Source of the DNA: an uncultured Clostridia bacterium
GTDB lineage: Bacteria > Bacillota > Clostridia > TANB77 > CAG-465
DNA length: 41,064 nucleotides
Assembly: GCA_944386605.1 (NCBI GenBank)
Contig: CALXBS010000011.1
Coordinates: 1 to 41,064, forward strand
Reading direction: 5' to 3'
Part shown: in pieces, positions 16,255 through 24,389 of the stretch
Numbering within the stretch: position 1 is the first letter of the stretch
How the letters are laid out: every line of letters starts with the position of its first letter
Notes under the pieces: model-generated
What the model was told of the DNA's origin: nothing
Databases searched by the model: none
Seen by the model: only the letters and a program-made list of their open reading frames with translations
Position numbers and translations under genes: made by a program

Positions 16255-17385
16255 TTAATCAGATACTGTGATTTTTCCTATGTAAGGTACTCCATAATTT
16301 CCATTAGCGTCCGCACCAAAGATAGATACTTCAAAAATGCCGCTTACTGTTGGTGTACCACTAACTTGTCCAGATGTTTCATTAATAGTCAGTCCTGCTG
16401 GCAACCCAGTAGCAGAATATTTCACTACACCAGATCTATCAGTTGGATTTACTGCAGTCATAGCAGTGCTTTTGGTCAATTGTGGTATAGTATATGTGCC
16501 TGTTGTTGGCAATGAATTAACAAGCTTTATTATAGCTTCTGGTCTTACTACTTCTGCGCCAAATAAAATATTTCCTTCAAGCACATAGTAACCAGGAAAA
16601 CCAGGATAATTTCCAGGAAATTCACTCATTGTAGTAAAATATAAATCTCCTACTGCAGCAATTTCATTTCCAAAATATCCTTTAACATTTGATTGTAAAA
16701 CTTTTGAGTTAATTTGAAACATATCAATTCCATATGCATATGCAAATGTACCTCTATCAATGGCTTCAACACCTGTTCTAGTTTCGTATTTTATTATTGA
16801 AGTAAGAGCAGATACCATTCTTGCAAACTCAATTGACTCTAAGCCTAGCATATATCCATCGTAGACATCTCTATCGAATAAAACAGCTTTTAATTCATTT
16901 ACAATGTCTATATAGCCTTCTTTGTTTGTTGGAGACCATACTTTACATTGCCCGTTAGTATATGCCATAGAGCCATCACTAGCTCCATTTATTCGATTGT
17001 TTAATTTTTTATATCCATATATATCAATTTTTTTTGCTAAAGCAGAGTCTTTTGATTTAATTTGATCTTCGATGACACCCATTACAGCACTGTTTGTAAT
17101 TATAGGTGATACTCTAAAACTATAATCCATTGCAAGTTCTGTTAAATTAACAAAAGATGGGTTATATTTAGCAAGTTCAGGTGTAAGAGGATTCATTATT
17201 TCAGGAGTCTCTCTCTCATTAACAGTTGTATCTGTTGTTTTTACTATTTCAACTATTGGTGTACTTCTATTTGTTTGCATATAAGAAGTATTTAAAAAAT
17301 TCATAAATGTAGATTTATAATACAAGTTCATATAAGCTCTTTGTGCTACTGCTTGTAAATCTACGTTTAAAGTTGCAAAATTCAT
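16255..17385 (-). CDS. Major capsid protein with C-terminal Ig-like domain
   Basis: The 376-residue product is the shell subunit. Residues 1-290 contain patterns of the A118-type HK97-fold capsid family (VDLQAVAQRAYMNLYYKSTFMNFLN..., SDGSMAYTNGQCKVWSP, FGNEIAAVGDLYF). Residues about 305-376 form an extra putative Ig domain of the He_PIG type (SATGLPAGLTINETSGQVSGTPTVSGIFEVSIFGADANG), likely exposed on the capsid surface as a built-in decoration that could bind mucus or glycan. The scaffold gene sits four bases upstream, and SD AAGGGGAAT precedes the start. Confidence 0.85.
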   Translation of the reverse strand: MNFATLNVDLQAVAQRAYMNLYYKSTFMNFLNTSYMQTNRSTPIVEIVKTTDTTVNERETPEIMNPLTPELAKYNPSFVNLTELAMDYSFRVSPIITNSAVMGVIEDQIKSKDSALAKKIDIYGYKKLNNRINGASDGSMAYTNGQCKVWSPTNKEGYIDIVNELKAVLFDRDVYDGYMLGLESIEFARMVSALTSIIKYETRTGVEAIDRGTFAYAYGIDMFQINSKVLQSNVKGYFGNEIAAVGDLYFTTMSEFPGNYPGFPGYYVLEGNILFGAEVVRPEAIIKLVNSLPTTGTYTIPQLTKSTAMTAVNPTDRSGVVKYSATGLPAGLTINETSGQVSGTPTVSGIFEVSIFGADANGNYGVPYIGKITVSD

Positions 17386-17388
17386 AAA

Positions 17389-17910
17389 TTATTCCCCTTT
17401 CTTGTAAAATAAATTACTTATTGATGTATTTCTAGTTATTTTTACATCTTTACGATGTTCATTAGCATTGCCACCAAATTCTCCGTCAGGCGGAGTTTCT
17501 GGCTTGATAGGAGTAGTTTCTTTAAAGTAAGTATTTTTAAACTTTTCTGCTATTCCTGCAATAGCTTTTTCATCGTCTTTTTCATCTGCATAAAGACTTT
17601 TTCTTAATTTAGAAATTTCATCAAAATTTTCTTCTTTAAATCCATGTTTCATCATTTTCATTTGTAGAGTTAAAGTAGCATTTTTTTCATTTACAGCATT
17701 AAGACTTTTTACAGTATCGTTATAAGTATTTTCTAATTGTGAATATTTATCTGTTGCATTAGTATTAGCAGTATTTACTGCTTCTTCTATTTTGGTTTGC
17801 ACATCATTATCAGACACATATCCTTTACGCAAATCCTTTTCTAGTGATGTAATATCTACATCATCATCAGTAATTTTAATTTCTTTATTTTTTAAGTATT
17901 TTTCAATCAT
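17389..17910 (-). CDS. Capsid scaffolding protein
   Basis: A highly charged 173-residue protein with a long central coiled coil (DVQTKIEEAVNTANTNATDKYSQLENTYNDTVKSLNAVNEKNATLTLQM). Its C-terminal tail carries a Gly/Pro-rich linker (TTPIKPETPPDGEFGGN) before a basic end (HRKDVKITR), which is the capsid-binding part of such scaffolds. It lies immediately before the capsid gene. It would guide procapsid assembly and then leave. Confidence 0.8.
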   Translation of the reverse strand: MIEKYLKNKEIKITDDDVDITSLEKDLRKGYVSDNDVQTKIEEAVNTANTNATDKYSQLENTYNDTVKSLNAVNEKNATLTLQMKMMKHGFKEENFDEISKLRKSLYADEKDDEKAIAGIAEKFKNTYFKETTPIKPETPPDGEFGGNANEHRKDVKITRNTSISNLFYKKGE

Positions 17911-17943
17911 TTAATTTTTCCCTTCTTTCTATATAAAAAGAAT

Positions 17944-18017
17944 CTCTTTAAAGTTTTTCTCGAGATTTTGACAGTTTATTTAGAATGGTCATACCAGCTA
18001 CTGGACCATTTAAAGAG
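17944..18017 (-). ncRNA. Putative structured RNA element between minor-head and scaffold genes
   Basis: On the minus strand a 9-bp outer stem (CTCTTTAAA 18009-18017 with TTTAAAGAG 17944-17952) encloses a nested hairpin: ATGGT (18005-18009 side) with ACCAT (17985-17989 side) around CCAG/CTGG (18001-18004 with 17994-17997). The closing side also holds the palindrome TCTCGAGA. The element begins inside the stop codon of the gene at 18010-18960. It is 74 nt and its acceptor-like stem recalls a tRNA, but there is no T-arm. It may be a translational or RNA-processing element in the capsid operon. Confidence 0.5.
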
Positions 18018-18960
18018 TTTCTTTTAATTGTCTTCTTTTCGCTCTATAAGCTTTTAATTTCTTTTTTTCTTTTTGAAGTTTATTTGTATCATTTATTTCT
18101 TCATATATTTTTGCATTGTTATTAGCTTTATCTATTTCTCTATCTAAAGCCTTTATTTTTTGCTTTATTTTGTATTTTTCTTCCCATTCAGCAGAATTAT
18201 ATTTATCTGCTTCTATATCTGTAATACCTTCCCAATATAGTAAAAACGAATGTTTACAATTAGGATGTCCTACTCCACCCAAAATTGCGATTTGTTGCGA
18301 AGGATAAACTTTACTCTTTCCACTTATAGAATAAATTTTGCCCTGAAATTGCATACATTTTGGACAAGCAAATGTATGTGCTGGCAAATATACAAGATCA
18401 TTATTTAATACTTGTGAATCATACAAAGTTCTATTCCAAGCAGATCTTGTTAAATTTGTATTAAAAAGCATACTACAATAACTTGCAACAGTATGAAAAC
18501 TATGTATTGTTCCATTTTTATTAAAATAAGGTATAGTTTGCTGAGCTTTATCATAACTTGACATATAATTACTTAAATAAGCCTCTTTATTTATTTCAGT
18601 ATCTAACATTTGCAATTTACTTTCATAATTTTTTATCATGTCTTGCATAAATTTATCTGTTAGAGTTTTAAAAGCTTTTTCATCTACAAGTTGATTTAAA
18701 TAGTCTAATTTTATATCTTCGATAGTTAAATCATTTTTGTTAAGTTGAGATACCATTTTTTCAAGATCTTTGATACTTCTATTCATAAAATCAAAATTTA
18801 AATTTTTCCATACCCCTTTTAAAATTTCCTCAAATTCTACTACAGACTTCCCCTGATATAAATAGTCAAAAAAATAAAGCTTACTTGAAAGTAGCTTTTT
18901 AAAATAATTTGTTTGAAATAAATATACTTTTTCATCAATAAATACATCTATATCTTTCAT
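18010..18960 (-). CDS. Minor capsid protein 2 (Phage_min_cap2 / Mu F-like head protein)
   Basis: 316 residues. The N-terminal half is helical. Residues about 170-245 hold the family signature: RSAWNRTLYDSQVLNNDLVYLPAHTFACPKCMQFQGKIYSISGKSK, then GGVGHPNCKH, with a Cys-x2-Cys pair and a Cys/His pair that may bind metal. Proteins of this family sit inside the head and work with the portal. The C-terminal 60 residues are a Lys-rich coiled coil. It lies directly after the portal and shares its first base region with the portal stop. Confidence 0.75.
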   Translation of the reverse strand: MKDIDVFIDEKVYLFQTNYFKKLLSSKLYFFDYLYQGKSVVEFEEILKGVWKNLNFDFMNRSIKDLEKMVSQLNKNDLTIEDIKLDYLNQLVDEKAFKTLTDKFMQDMIKNYESKLQMLDTEINKEAYLSNYMSSYDKAQQTIPYFNKNGTIHSFHTVASYCSMLFNTNLTRSAWNRTLYDSQVLNNDLVYLPAHTFACPKCMQFQGKIYSISGKSKVYPSQQIAILGGVGHPNCKHSFLLYWEGITDIEADKYNSAEWEEKYKIKQKIKALDREIDKANNNAKIYEEINDTNKLQKEKKKLKAYRAKRRQLKETL

Positions 18961-20315
18961 TAAATTTCACCAAATTTTATATTTTCTATGCTTTTCTTTT
19001 CTTCTTCATTATTTTGTTTTATCATTTCTTCAGCAGAAACATCATCATCGATCATTTTATTCAAAATAGGAGAAGCTATTTTTGCTTTATACACGTATGG
19101 AATACTGATAGCACTTTGTAATTTATTTAAGATTTGTATTTTTTTCATGTCATCAAATTTCTCATTTGGACCATAATCCCAAGAAATTTTTTGTGGAATA
19201 GTATTTATAATAATAGATAAACATTGTTGAGCTATTATTATATTAGTGATAAGTTTATTTATTTGGGGCTCCAATTGTCTTTTAATACCTTCGATAGTCA
19301 TGTCGCTAGGATTTTTTGCTAAATTAATATTATCTACATTCATGTAATTATCTTTCTCATATCCAAACGAAGCAGGACTTAATCCACTATTTTGTATAAC
19401 TTGGTAATCATAAAATTTAAATGTTTCTATATATTCTTTTATTCTAATATTACCTTGTAAAAATTCAAATAAAGAATCGTCTCTATCTCCTGGAAGTAAA
19501 GTAAAATAATCTTGTAACTTTCCAACAGTTAAAGTCTCTACTTTATAGTGCGTGCTGGCAGGCTTCCAAGTCGTCACTATATCGTTTGTTTGATAATGTT
19601 GAGAAGTAACTATTCTAGTTTTAGTTTTATCAATTTCATCTGCCATTACATTTATAACTTCCATTTCAGCATTCAATAGCTTTTCACTATCTTTAAAGAA
19701 CTCTTGCCCTATATCTATATTAATTAAGCACTCGTATGGAAGTATATATGCCTCTTTATAGTTTTTATCTAAAGCTCTATTAAATTTTTCTATAGATATT
19801 TCTGTCTCTTTATTATCTTTTCTAGAGAACTCATACGCTTTAAATTTTAAATAACTCATACCGTTTTTTAAGTCTATAATCCTCTTTAATAAATAGTCTT
19901 TTTCATCATCATATGCAAATTCTTGAGTTATAATTGCATGTCTTATTACATCAAAATCTTGTTTTAAATCGTCAATACAATTTTTATCTATAACTTGTAA
20001 ATAAATCTTATTATTTATATAGTGAATATAAATAAAAGACTCTTGCTGATATACAGAACTCTCGATTGCCTCTTGTAGAGCAGGAGTTAACCAACCTATG
20101 TCTATGCCTTCTGTTTGAGTCATCAAATCACTACCAAAAATTTGATTCTTAATGAAAGTAGCTATTTTTTTTGCTGATGGGGCAACAATATATTTATTTA
20201 TGTATCTGCCTGGAATATTATTTTTATTATTCGTCATCCCATTTGCAATAACAGTAGTTTCTACTTTTATATAAGGTGATCTTAAAGGAGTAAATGATCT
20301 TAAATTTCCTTCCAT
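18960..20315 (-). CDS. Portal protein
   Basis: A 451-residue protein in the portal slot between the large terminase and the minor head gene. The core has motifs of the A118/SPP1-type portal group: YINNKIYLQVIDKNCIDDLKQDFDVIRHAIITQEF, PYECLINIDIGQEFFKDSEKLLNAEM and GLSPASFGYEKDNYMNVDNINLAKNPSDMTIEGIKRQLEPQINKLI (stem and clip region). Twelve copies form the DNA channel at one capsid vertex. The end overlaps the next ATG, consistent with coupled translation. Confidence 0.75.
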   Translation of the reverse strand: MEGNLRSFTPLRSPYIKVETTVIANGMTNNKNNIPGRYINKYIVAPSAKKIATFIKNQIFGSDLMTQTEGIDIGWLTPALQEAIESSVYQQESFIYIHYINNKIYLQVIDKNCIDDLKQDFDVIRHAIITQEFAYDDEKDYLLKRIIDLKNGMSYLKFKAYEFSRKDNKETEISIEKFNRALDKNYKEAYILPYECLINIDIGQEFFKDSEKLLNAEMEVINVMADEIDKTKTRIVTSQHYQTNDIVTTWKPASTHYKVETLTVGKLQDYFTLLPGDRDDSLFEFLQGNIRIKEYIETFKFYDYQVIQNSGLSPASFGYEKDNYMNVDNINLAKNPSDMTIEGIKRQLEPQINKLITNIIIAQQCLSIIINTIPQKISWDYGPNEKFDDMKKIQILNKLQSAISIPYVYKAKIASPILNKMIDDDVSAEEMIKQNNEEEKKSIENIKFGEI

Positions 20316-20596
20316 TATTCAATCTCACCTCCTATATAATCTTTTACTTCTATATAAATTTCTTTTCTTGCTTTATCTATAAATTTCACTTTATAAGCAA
20401 CAAACATTGTTTTTATAAAATTACTTCCAAATAGATATTTTTTAAAATATATATTGACTTTATACACAGTAGAAAACACTTGTTCATTATCTTCTGCATA
20501 TAGCCTCTTTATACATTGATTTTTATAATATAGATACAGTTTCCACTTATCTTTTTTAAAAAACTTATCTATTTTTTTCTTTATACTAATGGACAT
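20315..20596 (-). CDS. Small basic protein between terminase and portal
   Basis: About 93 residues if started at ATG 20594-20596, which has GGAGG upstream; an in-frame ATG at 20614 would add six residues. It is rich in Lys, Tyr and Phe (KKIDKFFKKDKWKLYLYYKNQCIKRLYAEDNEQVFSTVYKVNIYFKKYLFG) with short beta-strand pattern. It overlaps the terminase end by 16 bases and ends at the portal start. I do not recognise it; a small head-completion or packaging accessory is possible. Confidence 0.6.
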   Translation of the reverse strand: MSISIKKKIDKFFKKDKWKLYLYYKNQCIKRLYAEDNEQVFSTVYKVNIYFKKYLFGSNFIKTMFVAYKVKFIDKARKEIYIEVKDYIGGEIE

Positions 20597-21939
20597 TTGT
20601 CTTTTTTCCTCCATATCCTTAAAATATATCTGGTTGCGTCAACACTGTGATCATACTCTTTTTTATAGCAATTAATTCCCTCTTTGATTGATCTAATCTT
20701 ATCATATTGATAATTCTGATATTCTAAATATCCTTCATCTTTACCACTGAAATGAATATGATTATTATCATAGATTATTTCTATACTGTTACCTTTTAAT
20801 ACGAACAAATAATCTTTTTCAAATAAAGATTGCATTAGCTGTACACCTTCGTCAACGCTCCCAGCAGGTTTATCCACTGGAATGCATGGTATATTGTCAT
20901 TTAGAAGCCTGTTAATAAAATGTTTTGCTTCTGAATCAACAGTTAAATCGTATATAGGAATGTTTATATATATACTTTTTAAATATACTAAAAATAGTCT
21001 TAATTGTTTGCTAAAAAATTCTGTTGTAGGTATAGTACTAAGTTTATTGCTGTTGTGATAATAAATTGGTAATCTGATTAATATCCATCTTCTCATAACT
21101 CTATGATATGCTAATGCGATAGGCACAAATGTAGTAGCATTTACACTACCATAATCCACCCCAACACCGATTTCACGTATTACAATGTCTTTTAAATCAT
21201 CTATTATATTAATTTTATTAAATACTTTTCCTTCTGCGACAACCCATAAGTTAAAAATTTTTTGCATTCGCAATGGTCCAGCCGGAAAGGTTTCTATAAC
21301 TTCAATAATTTGCTCTTTAGTTTTTATTTTTGGATTATCATATGGATAAAAAATAAATTTTACTGCATTACTATTATCTATATACTTTATTTTGTAAGGA
21401 TGATTTTCCCCACCTTCGACATTAAAACTATGTATAGTCTTTTTATAAGGATGTCCAACGTAGCTGATTTGACGCCCTGGAATTTCATCAAATGTAGCTT
21501 GCAATTGTAATTGAGAATAAATTCTCGCTGACTCATCTATCCACACAAAAATTAAAGGTGCGCCAAGGATTTTATTAAAGCTTAAATAATTATTAAACCC
21601 AAAAAAATAGAAGCGTATATTGTATATTTCAATATATCGCTCCATTTGACTATATTTTGTTTTATAAGCTATACCTAATACATCTAAAAAATCTATAATA
21701 ACATCATATATATTTCTTTTTAAAGTATCAGTAGTCCAACCAATTATTGCTCCATTAAATTTTTCGGCAGGAGCATATTTATATAACTCTTCTGCATACT
21801 CTATACAAGAAAGACATATTATAAAAGTTTTTCCACTTTGAGTACTCCCTAAAACAGATATTTTAGTTACATTCTGTGCTATTATCTGACTTCTTAACTG
21901 ATTCTGTTTTTTGCTTACCGTTAAATCTAATATCTGCAT
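20581..21939 (-). CDS. terL: Terminase large subunit (packaging ATPase-nuclease)
   Basis: 452 residues. The ATPase domain has Walker A GSTQSGKT (31-38) and Walker B LIFVWIDE (129-136). The RNase-H-like nuclease domain shows the three acidic motifs GVGVDYGS (about 254-261), DLTVDSEAKHF (about 335-345) and DHSVDATRY near the end. It cuts and pumps phage DNA through the portal. The start overlaps the end of the small gene 21863-22051 by 77 bases in another frame, a long overlap that suggests coupling or a later true start. No CGG occurs in frame. Confidence 0.9.
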   Translation of the reverse strand: MQILDLTVSKKQNQLRSQIIAQNVTKISVLGSTQSGKTFIICLSCIEYAEELYKYAPAEKFNGAIIGWTTDTLKRNIYDVIIDFLDVLGIAYKTKYSQMERYIEIYNIRFYFFGFNNYLSFNKILGAPLIFVWIDESARIYSQLQLQATFDEIPGRQISYVGHPYKKTIHSFNVEGGENHPYKIKYIDNSNAVKFIFYPYDNPKIKTKEQIIEVIETFPAGPLRMQKIFNLWVVAEGKVFNKINIIDDLKDIVIREIGVGVDYGSVNATTFVPIALAYHRVMRRWILIRLPIYYHNSNKLSTIPTTEFFSKQLRLFLVYLKSIYINIPIYDLTVDSEAKHFINRLLNDNIPCIPVDKPAGSVDEGVQLMQSLFEKDYLFVLKGNSIEIIYDNNHIHFSGKDEGYLEYQNYQYDKIRSIKEGINCYKKEYDHSVDATRYILRIWRKKDKCPLV

Positions 21940-22051
21940 TTTTTGCCTCTTTATCTTGCTCTTCTAACATTTCTTTTTTAGATACTATAATCCCGCAACT
22001 ATCTTTAACTAAATATCTATCTTTAGATAATTGAATATATTCTCTACTCAT
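21863..22051 (-). CDS. Small protein overlapping terL, 62 aa
   Basis: A 62-residue charged protein starting MSREYIQLSKDRYLVKDSCGIIVSKKEMLEE; this N-terminal form is typical of a small conserved protein that precedes large terminase genes in such phages. The C-terminal 25 residues are coded in the same DNA as the terL start, in another frame. The ATG has GGTGATAATATG upstream. Function unknown, probably linked to packaging. Confidence 0.6.
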   Translation of the reverse strand: MSREYIQLSKDRYLVKDSCGIIVSKKEMLEEQDKEAKNADIRFNGKQKTESVKKSDNSTECN

Positions 22052-22059
22052 ATTATCAC

Positions 22060-22329
22060 CTACTTTAATCTGAAGATTTCACCTGTATCTGTATACAAAC
22101 CGTAATATTCATCTAGCTTTTTATATGTTCTACCATTTTTAACGCCAAATTCTACTTCTTTTTGTGGTTTTGGTGGCTCTACAAAATAAGTTGGCACTTT
22201 TTCTTTTTCTTCTGGTTTAAAATCAGGGTTTGTAAATACTACTTTTTCTTGTTGCTTTTCTGTATCTATTAAATTTTTTTGTTGCTCTTCTATAGTTTCT
22301 TTTATTACTTTTTTATTATTTTTTGCCAT
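22060..22329 (-). CDS. Small charged protein, 89 aa
   Basis: The N-terminal half is Lys/Glu/Gln-rich and disordered; a Pro-rich middle (VPTYFVEPPKPQKE) leads to a compact C-terminus GVKNGRTYKKLDEYYGLYTDTGEIFRL, which looks like a small beta domain. It starts inside the end of the gene at 22316. Function unknown; it belongs to the five-gene block inserted between small and large terminase. Confidence 0.55.
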   Translation of the reverse strand: MAKNNKKVIKETIEEQQKNLIDTEKQQEKVVFTNPDFKPEEKEKVPTYFVEPPKPQKEVEFGVKNGRTYKKLDEYYGLYTDTGEIFRLK

Positions 22330-22729
22330 CTTCCTTTTCCTCCAATAAAATAAAAATTTTATTATTCATATCATTTGCTACTTTTAAAGCTTCTTCTTTA
22401 TTATTAAATATAGTTGCAAATCCCAGACCATTTTGCACTTTCCACATCAAATCCACTTCCATTTGTACGTCTTTAACTTTTAATGGATCCTTTTCGTCTT
22501 TTTGTGGTATCATTGTAAATTCTTTATTAAAAATCATATCTTTTGATATTTCTCTATTAAATAACATTACTTTTTTTGCTTGTTGTGTTACTTTTAAAAA
22601 TTGTACTTGGCAAAATAACATGCCTACGCTCAAAATTTTCATATTGCCTTCTTCATCATAATACTTTGCAATATCATTTCCTAAAAATTCTACGTTCTTA
22701 TTAAATTCTACTAAATCCTTTTTTTCCAT
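22316..22729 (-). CDS. Hypothetical protein, 137 aa, in terS-terL block
   Basis: Start chosen at ATG 22727-22729, with GGAGG nine bases upstream; the longer frame begins with TTG two codons earlier. The protein has an alpha/beta pattern (MKILSVGMLFCQVQFLKVTQQAKKVMLFNREI ... DVQMEVDLMWKVQNGLGFATIFNNKEEALKVANDMNNKIFILLEE) with an edge of strands that could be a tail-tube or chaperone-like fold. No known motif is recognised. The stop overlaps the next ATG. Confidence 0.55.
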   Translation of the reverse strand: MEKKDLVEFNKNVEFLGNDIAKYYDEEGNMKILSVGMLFCQVQFLKVTQQAKKVMLFNREISKDMIFNKEFTMIPQKDEKDPLKVKDVQMEVDLMWKVQNGLGFATIFNNKEEALKVANDMNNKIFILLEEKEDGKK

Positions 22730-23087
22730 TTTCAATTTCCTCCTTAAAGATATTATCTAACTCTTTTGAAGATAAATATATCGAAGGGATTTTATTTATT
22801 TTATTTTGTTCCCTCCAATAAATTCGTTCTTCTTTATTTTTTATCTTATATAAATTTATTGTTCTACTTTTTATTGTTTTGTAAAGTGGCTCGCTTTCTG
22901 GCAATGAATTAAGCTTCATCATAGCTTCACTTAATCCTAAATTTAGAAATTTATCATATGATATATTTTCATATCTAGCACAATAAAAAGCATAAAACTG
23001 CTCTAAATCACTAGGATATGCCCAACAAAAAGCTGTTCTACTGTTTTGTATTTTGTTTTGCGATAGTTCTGGGCGTTTCTTCTTCAA
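22701..23087 (-). CDS. Gp15-like protein, possible +1 extension of the upstream ORF
   Basis: The frame has no ATG near its start and no ribosome site; its first usable codon is a TTG at 23087 inside the end of the upstream gene. It overlaps that gene by 50 bases in the +1 frame. The sequence FYAFYCARYENISYDKFLNLGLSEAMMKLNSLPESEPLYKTIKSRTINL resembles Gp15-type proteins, which normally lie between tail-tube and tape-measure genes and form the second half of the tail chaperone pair. It may be made only as a frameshift fusion with 23038-23532. Confidence 0.6.
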   Translation of the reverse strand: MKKKRPELSQNKIQNSRTAFCWAYPSDLEQFYAFYCARYENISYDKFLNLGLSEAMMKLNSLPESEPLYKTIKSRTINLYKIKNKEERIYWREQNKINKIPSIYLSSKELDNIFKEEIENGKKGFSRI

Positions 23088-23532
23088 ATTTATTCAACAT
23101 GCATTTTGTAAAATCTTTTCCAAACAAGGCACTAATATCTTGTATTTTTTCTTCTTCAATTTCCATTTCTTCAATTAATTCATCTAGTTCACACCCCAAA
23201 ATCTCGGTCATAATTTGTAACATTATTCTTGCTTTTGTCTCTTTAATGAAATTATCTTCTAAATATCTAAACATACTATCATCATATGTTATAATTATTT
23301 TTCCTTGTTCATCAACTTTTTCTTTTCTTTTAATTAAATCTTCTTTAGTCAAACCATTATCTAACAAATATTTGATTAATTCTAATCTTCCTTTCATATT
23401 TCCACTTTCAAGTTCTTTAGCGAAATTTATATTTCTTTTAAATTCTATTTCTCTTTTACTTGCTTTAATAGTTAACTTATAATCATCTATACCTGTTTTT
23501 ACTATAGAATAATATTTATTATTTATTATCAT
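23038..23532 (-). CDS. Possible tail-assembly chaperone (first part of a G/GT-like pair)
   Basis: 164 residues from ATG 23530-23532, with GGAGG seven bases upstream (an in-frame start at 23553 is weaker). N-terminal beta pattern NNKYYSIVKTGIDDYKLTIKASKREIEF, then acidic helices (ETKARIMLQIMTEILGCELDELIEEMEIEEEKIQDI). Size, acidity and its overlap in the +1 frame with a Gp15-like gene fit a tail chaperone pair, but the genes are upstream of terL rather than before the tape measure. A Pro codon CCC followed by A (23071-23073) inside the overlap is a possible +1 slip site. Confidence 0.5.
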   Translation of the reverse strand: MIINNKYYSIVKTGIDDYKLTIKASKREIEFKRNINFAKELESGNMKGRLELIKYLLDNGLTKEDLIKRKEKVDEQGKIIITYDDSMFRYLEDNFIKETKARIMLQIMTEILGCELDELIEEMEIEEEKIQDISALFGKDFTKCMLNKFEEETPRTIAKQNTKQ

Positions 23533-24016
23533 TAAAATCCCTCCATAAATCACTTTCTAAATCACTATTATCTACTATACTAATTTTAATTTCTGGCGTT
23601 TTATTTTGTTCGCTTTCTTTATTATTTTTTGTTATATCTGCTATATCTTTTAATGCACTTGTCAATTTCTTTATGTCTGATCTATTTATTATTTCATTTG
23701 TGTGTATTCTTCCAAACATATCACTATTCATATTTAATTGTTTAGTTGCTTGACTTATTTTTTCTAATAAATCATTTACTACATCGTTTATTTTTACTTT
23801 TTCTGTTGCTTTTTTTTCTGCTTCTTTTTCAATAACTTTTTCTATAATTTTTGTCGTACTTTTGTCGCACTTTTGTCGTTTTTTTTCTTTCCAGCCAGTC
23901 GTGTATTTTCTAGTAGTTCCATCACTTTTTATGTTTTTACTTTTTAAAAAACTAGTAACTGTTTTATAATCGCTTAATATAAATTCTCTTTCTAACTTTT
24001 TCCAATCGTGTTTCAA
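23519..24016 (-). CDS. terS: Terminase small subunit-like protein
   Basis: 165 residues. The first 45 (DWKKLEREFILSDYKTVTSFLKSKNIKSDGTTRKYTTGWKEKK) form a helix-turn-helix followed by the KTxGWxEKK pattern common in small terminases. A basic coiled coil (TKIIEKVIEKEAEKKATEK) for oligomerisation follows. It recognises the packaging site and recruits TerL. The frame starts with TTG, preceded by GGTGG at good spacing; I found no better start. Five genes separate it from terL, which is unusual. Confidence 0.7.
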   Translation of the reverse strand: MKHDWKKLEREFILSDYKTVTSFLKSKNIKSDGTTRKYTTGWKEKKRQKCDKSTTKIIEKVIEKEAEKKATEKVKINDVVNDLLEKISQATKQLNMNSDMFGRIHTNEIINRSDIKKLTSALKDIADITKNNKESEQNKTPEIKISIVDNSDLESDLWRDFNDNK

Positions 24017-24038
24017 CTCCTTTCCACCGCCTTAATTT

Positions 24039-24188
24039 TTATATATTAATTATCTTACCTGATTGCTTGTGATGTTTTAAAAAATCTTTTGCACTCAAAT
24101 ATGTTAATCCTTTTTCTTGTTTTCCTTTTTCTACTTTAGCAACATATTTTTCAGCTTTGTCTTTTGTCCATTTTTTTATATTTTTCAT
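24039..24188 (-). CDS. Small basic phage protein, 49 aa
   Basis: A 49-codon frame beginning MKNIKKWTKDKAEKYVAKVEKGKQEKGLTYLSAKDFLKHHKQ. It is Lys-rich and helical, and lies as the first gene after the terminator at 24256-24284, so it heads the late transcript. The ribosome site is weak. Similar short Lys-rich proteins occur before small terminases. Function unknown. Confidence 0.55.
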   Translation of the reverse strand: MKNIKKWTKDKAEKYVAKVEKGKQEKGLTYLSAKDFLKHHKQSGKIINI

Positions 24189-24255
24189 ATTTACATACTA
24201 CTCACTTTCTATTTCACTTCTATAATTTTTTTCGTCTATTAAAAGATGATACATT

Positions 24256-24284
24256 AAAAAAGAGAGACTATTTTTAGTCTCTCT
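24256..24284 (-). terminator. Terminator between early and late minus-strand genes
   Basis: Arms 24261-24270 and 24275-24284 (AGAGAGACTA / TAGTCTCTCT) form a perfect 10-bp stem with a four-base loop, followed on the minus strand by six U's (24261-24256). It would stop early transcription after the regulator gene at 24390, so late genes need antitermination or a promoter in 24189-24255. A second short palindrome (AATGCA...TGCATT) lies just upstream at about 24299-24314. Confidence 0.8.
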
Positions 24285-24389
24285 GAGAGGTATCCAAAAT
24301 GCAATAATGCATTCTTATTTAAATAAAAATTATTATTTCTTATTATACATTATAACATGTTAGTTTTTTAAAAACCTGGATTTTTTTGG

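Noticed and set aside
17944-18017. A tRNA gene
   Set aside because: It has a 9-bp closing stem and about 74 nt, but no T-arm with GTTCNANNC, no 3' CCA and no clear anticodon arm. I found no tRNA in the window, so the phage does not obviously carry a suppressor tRNA.
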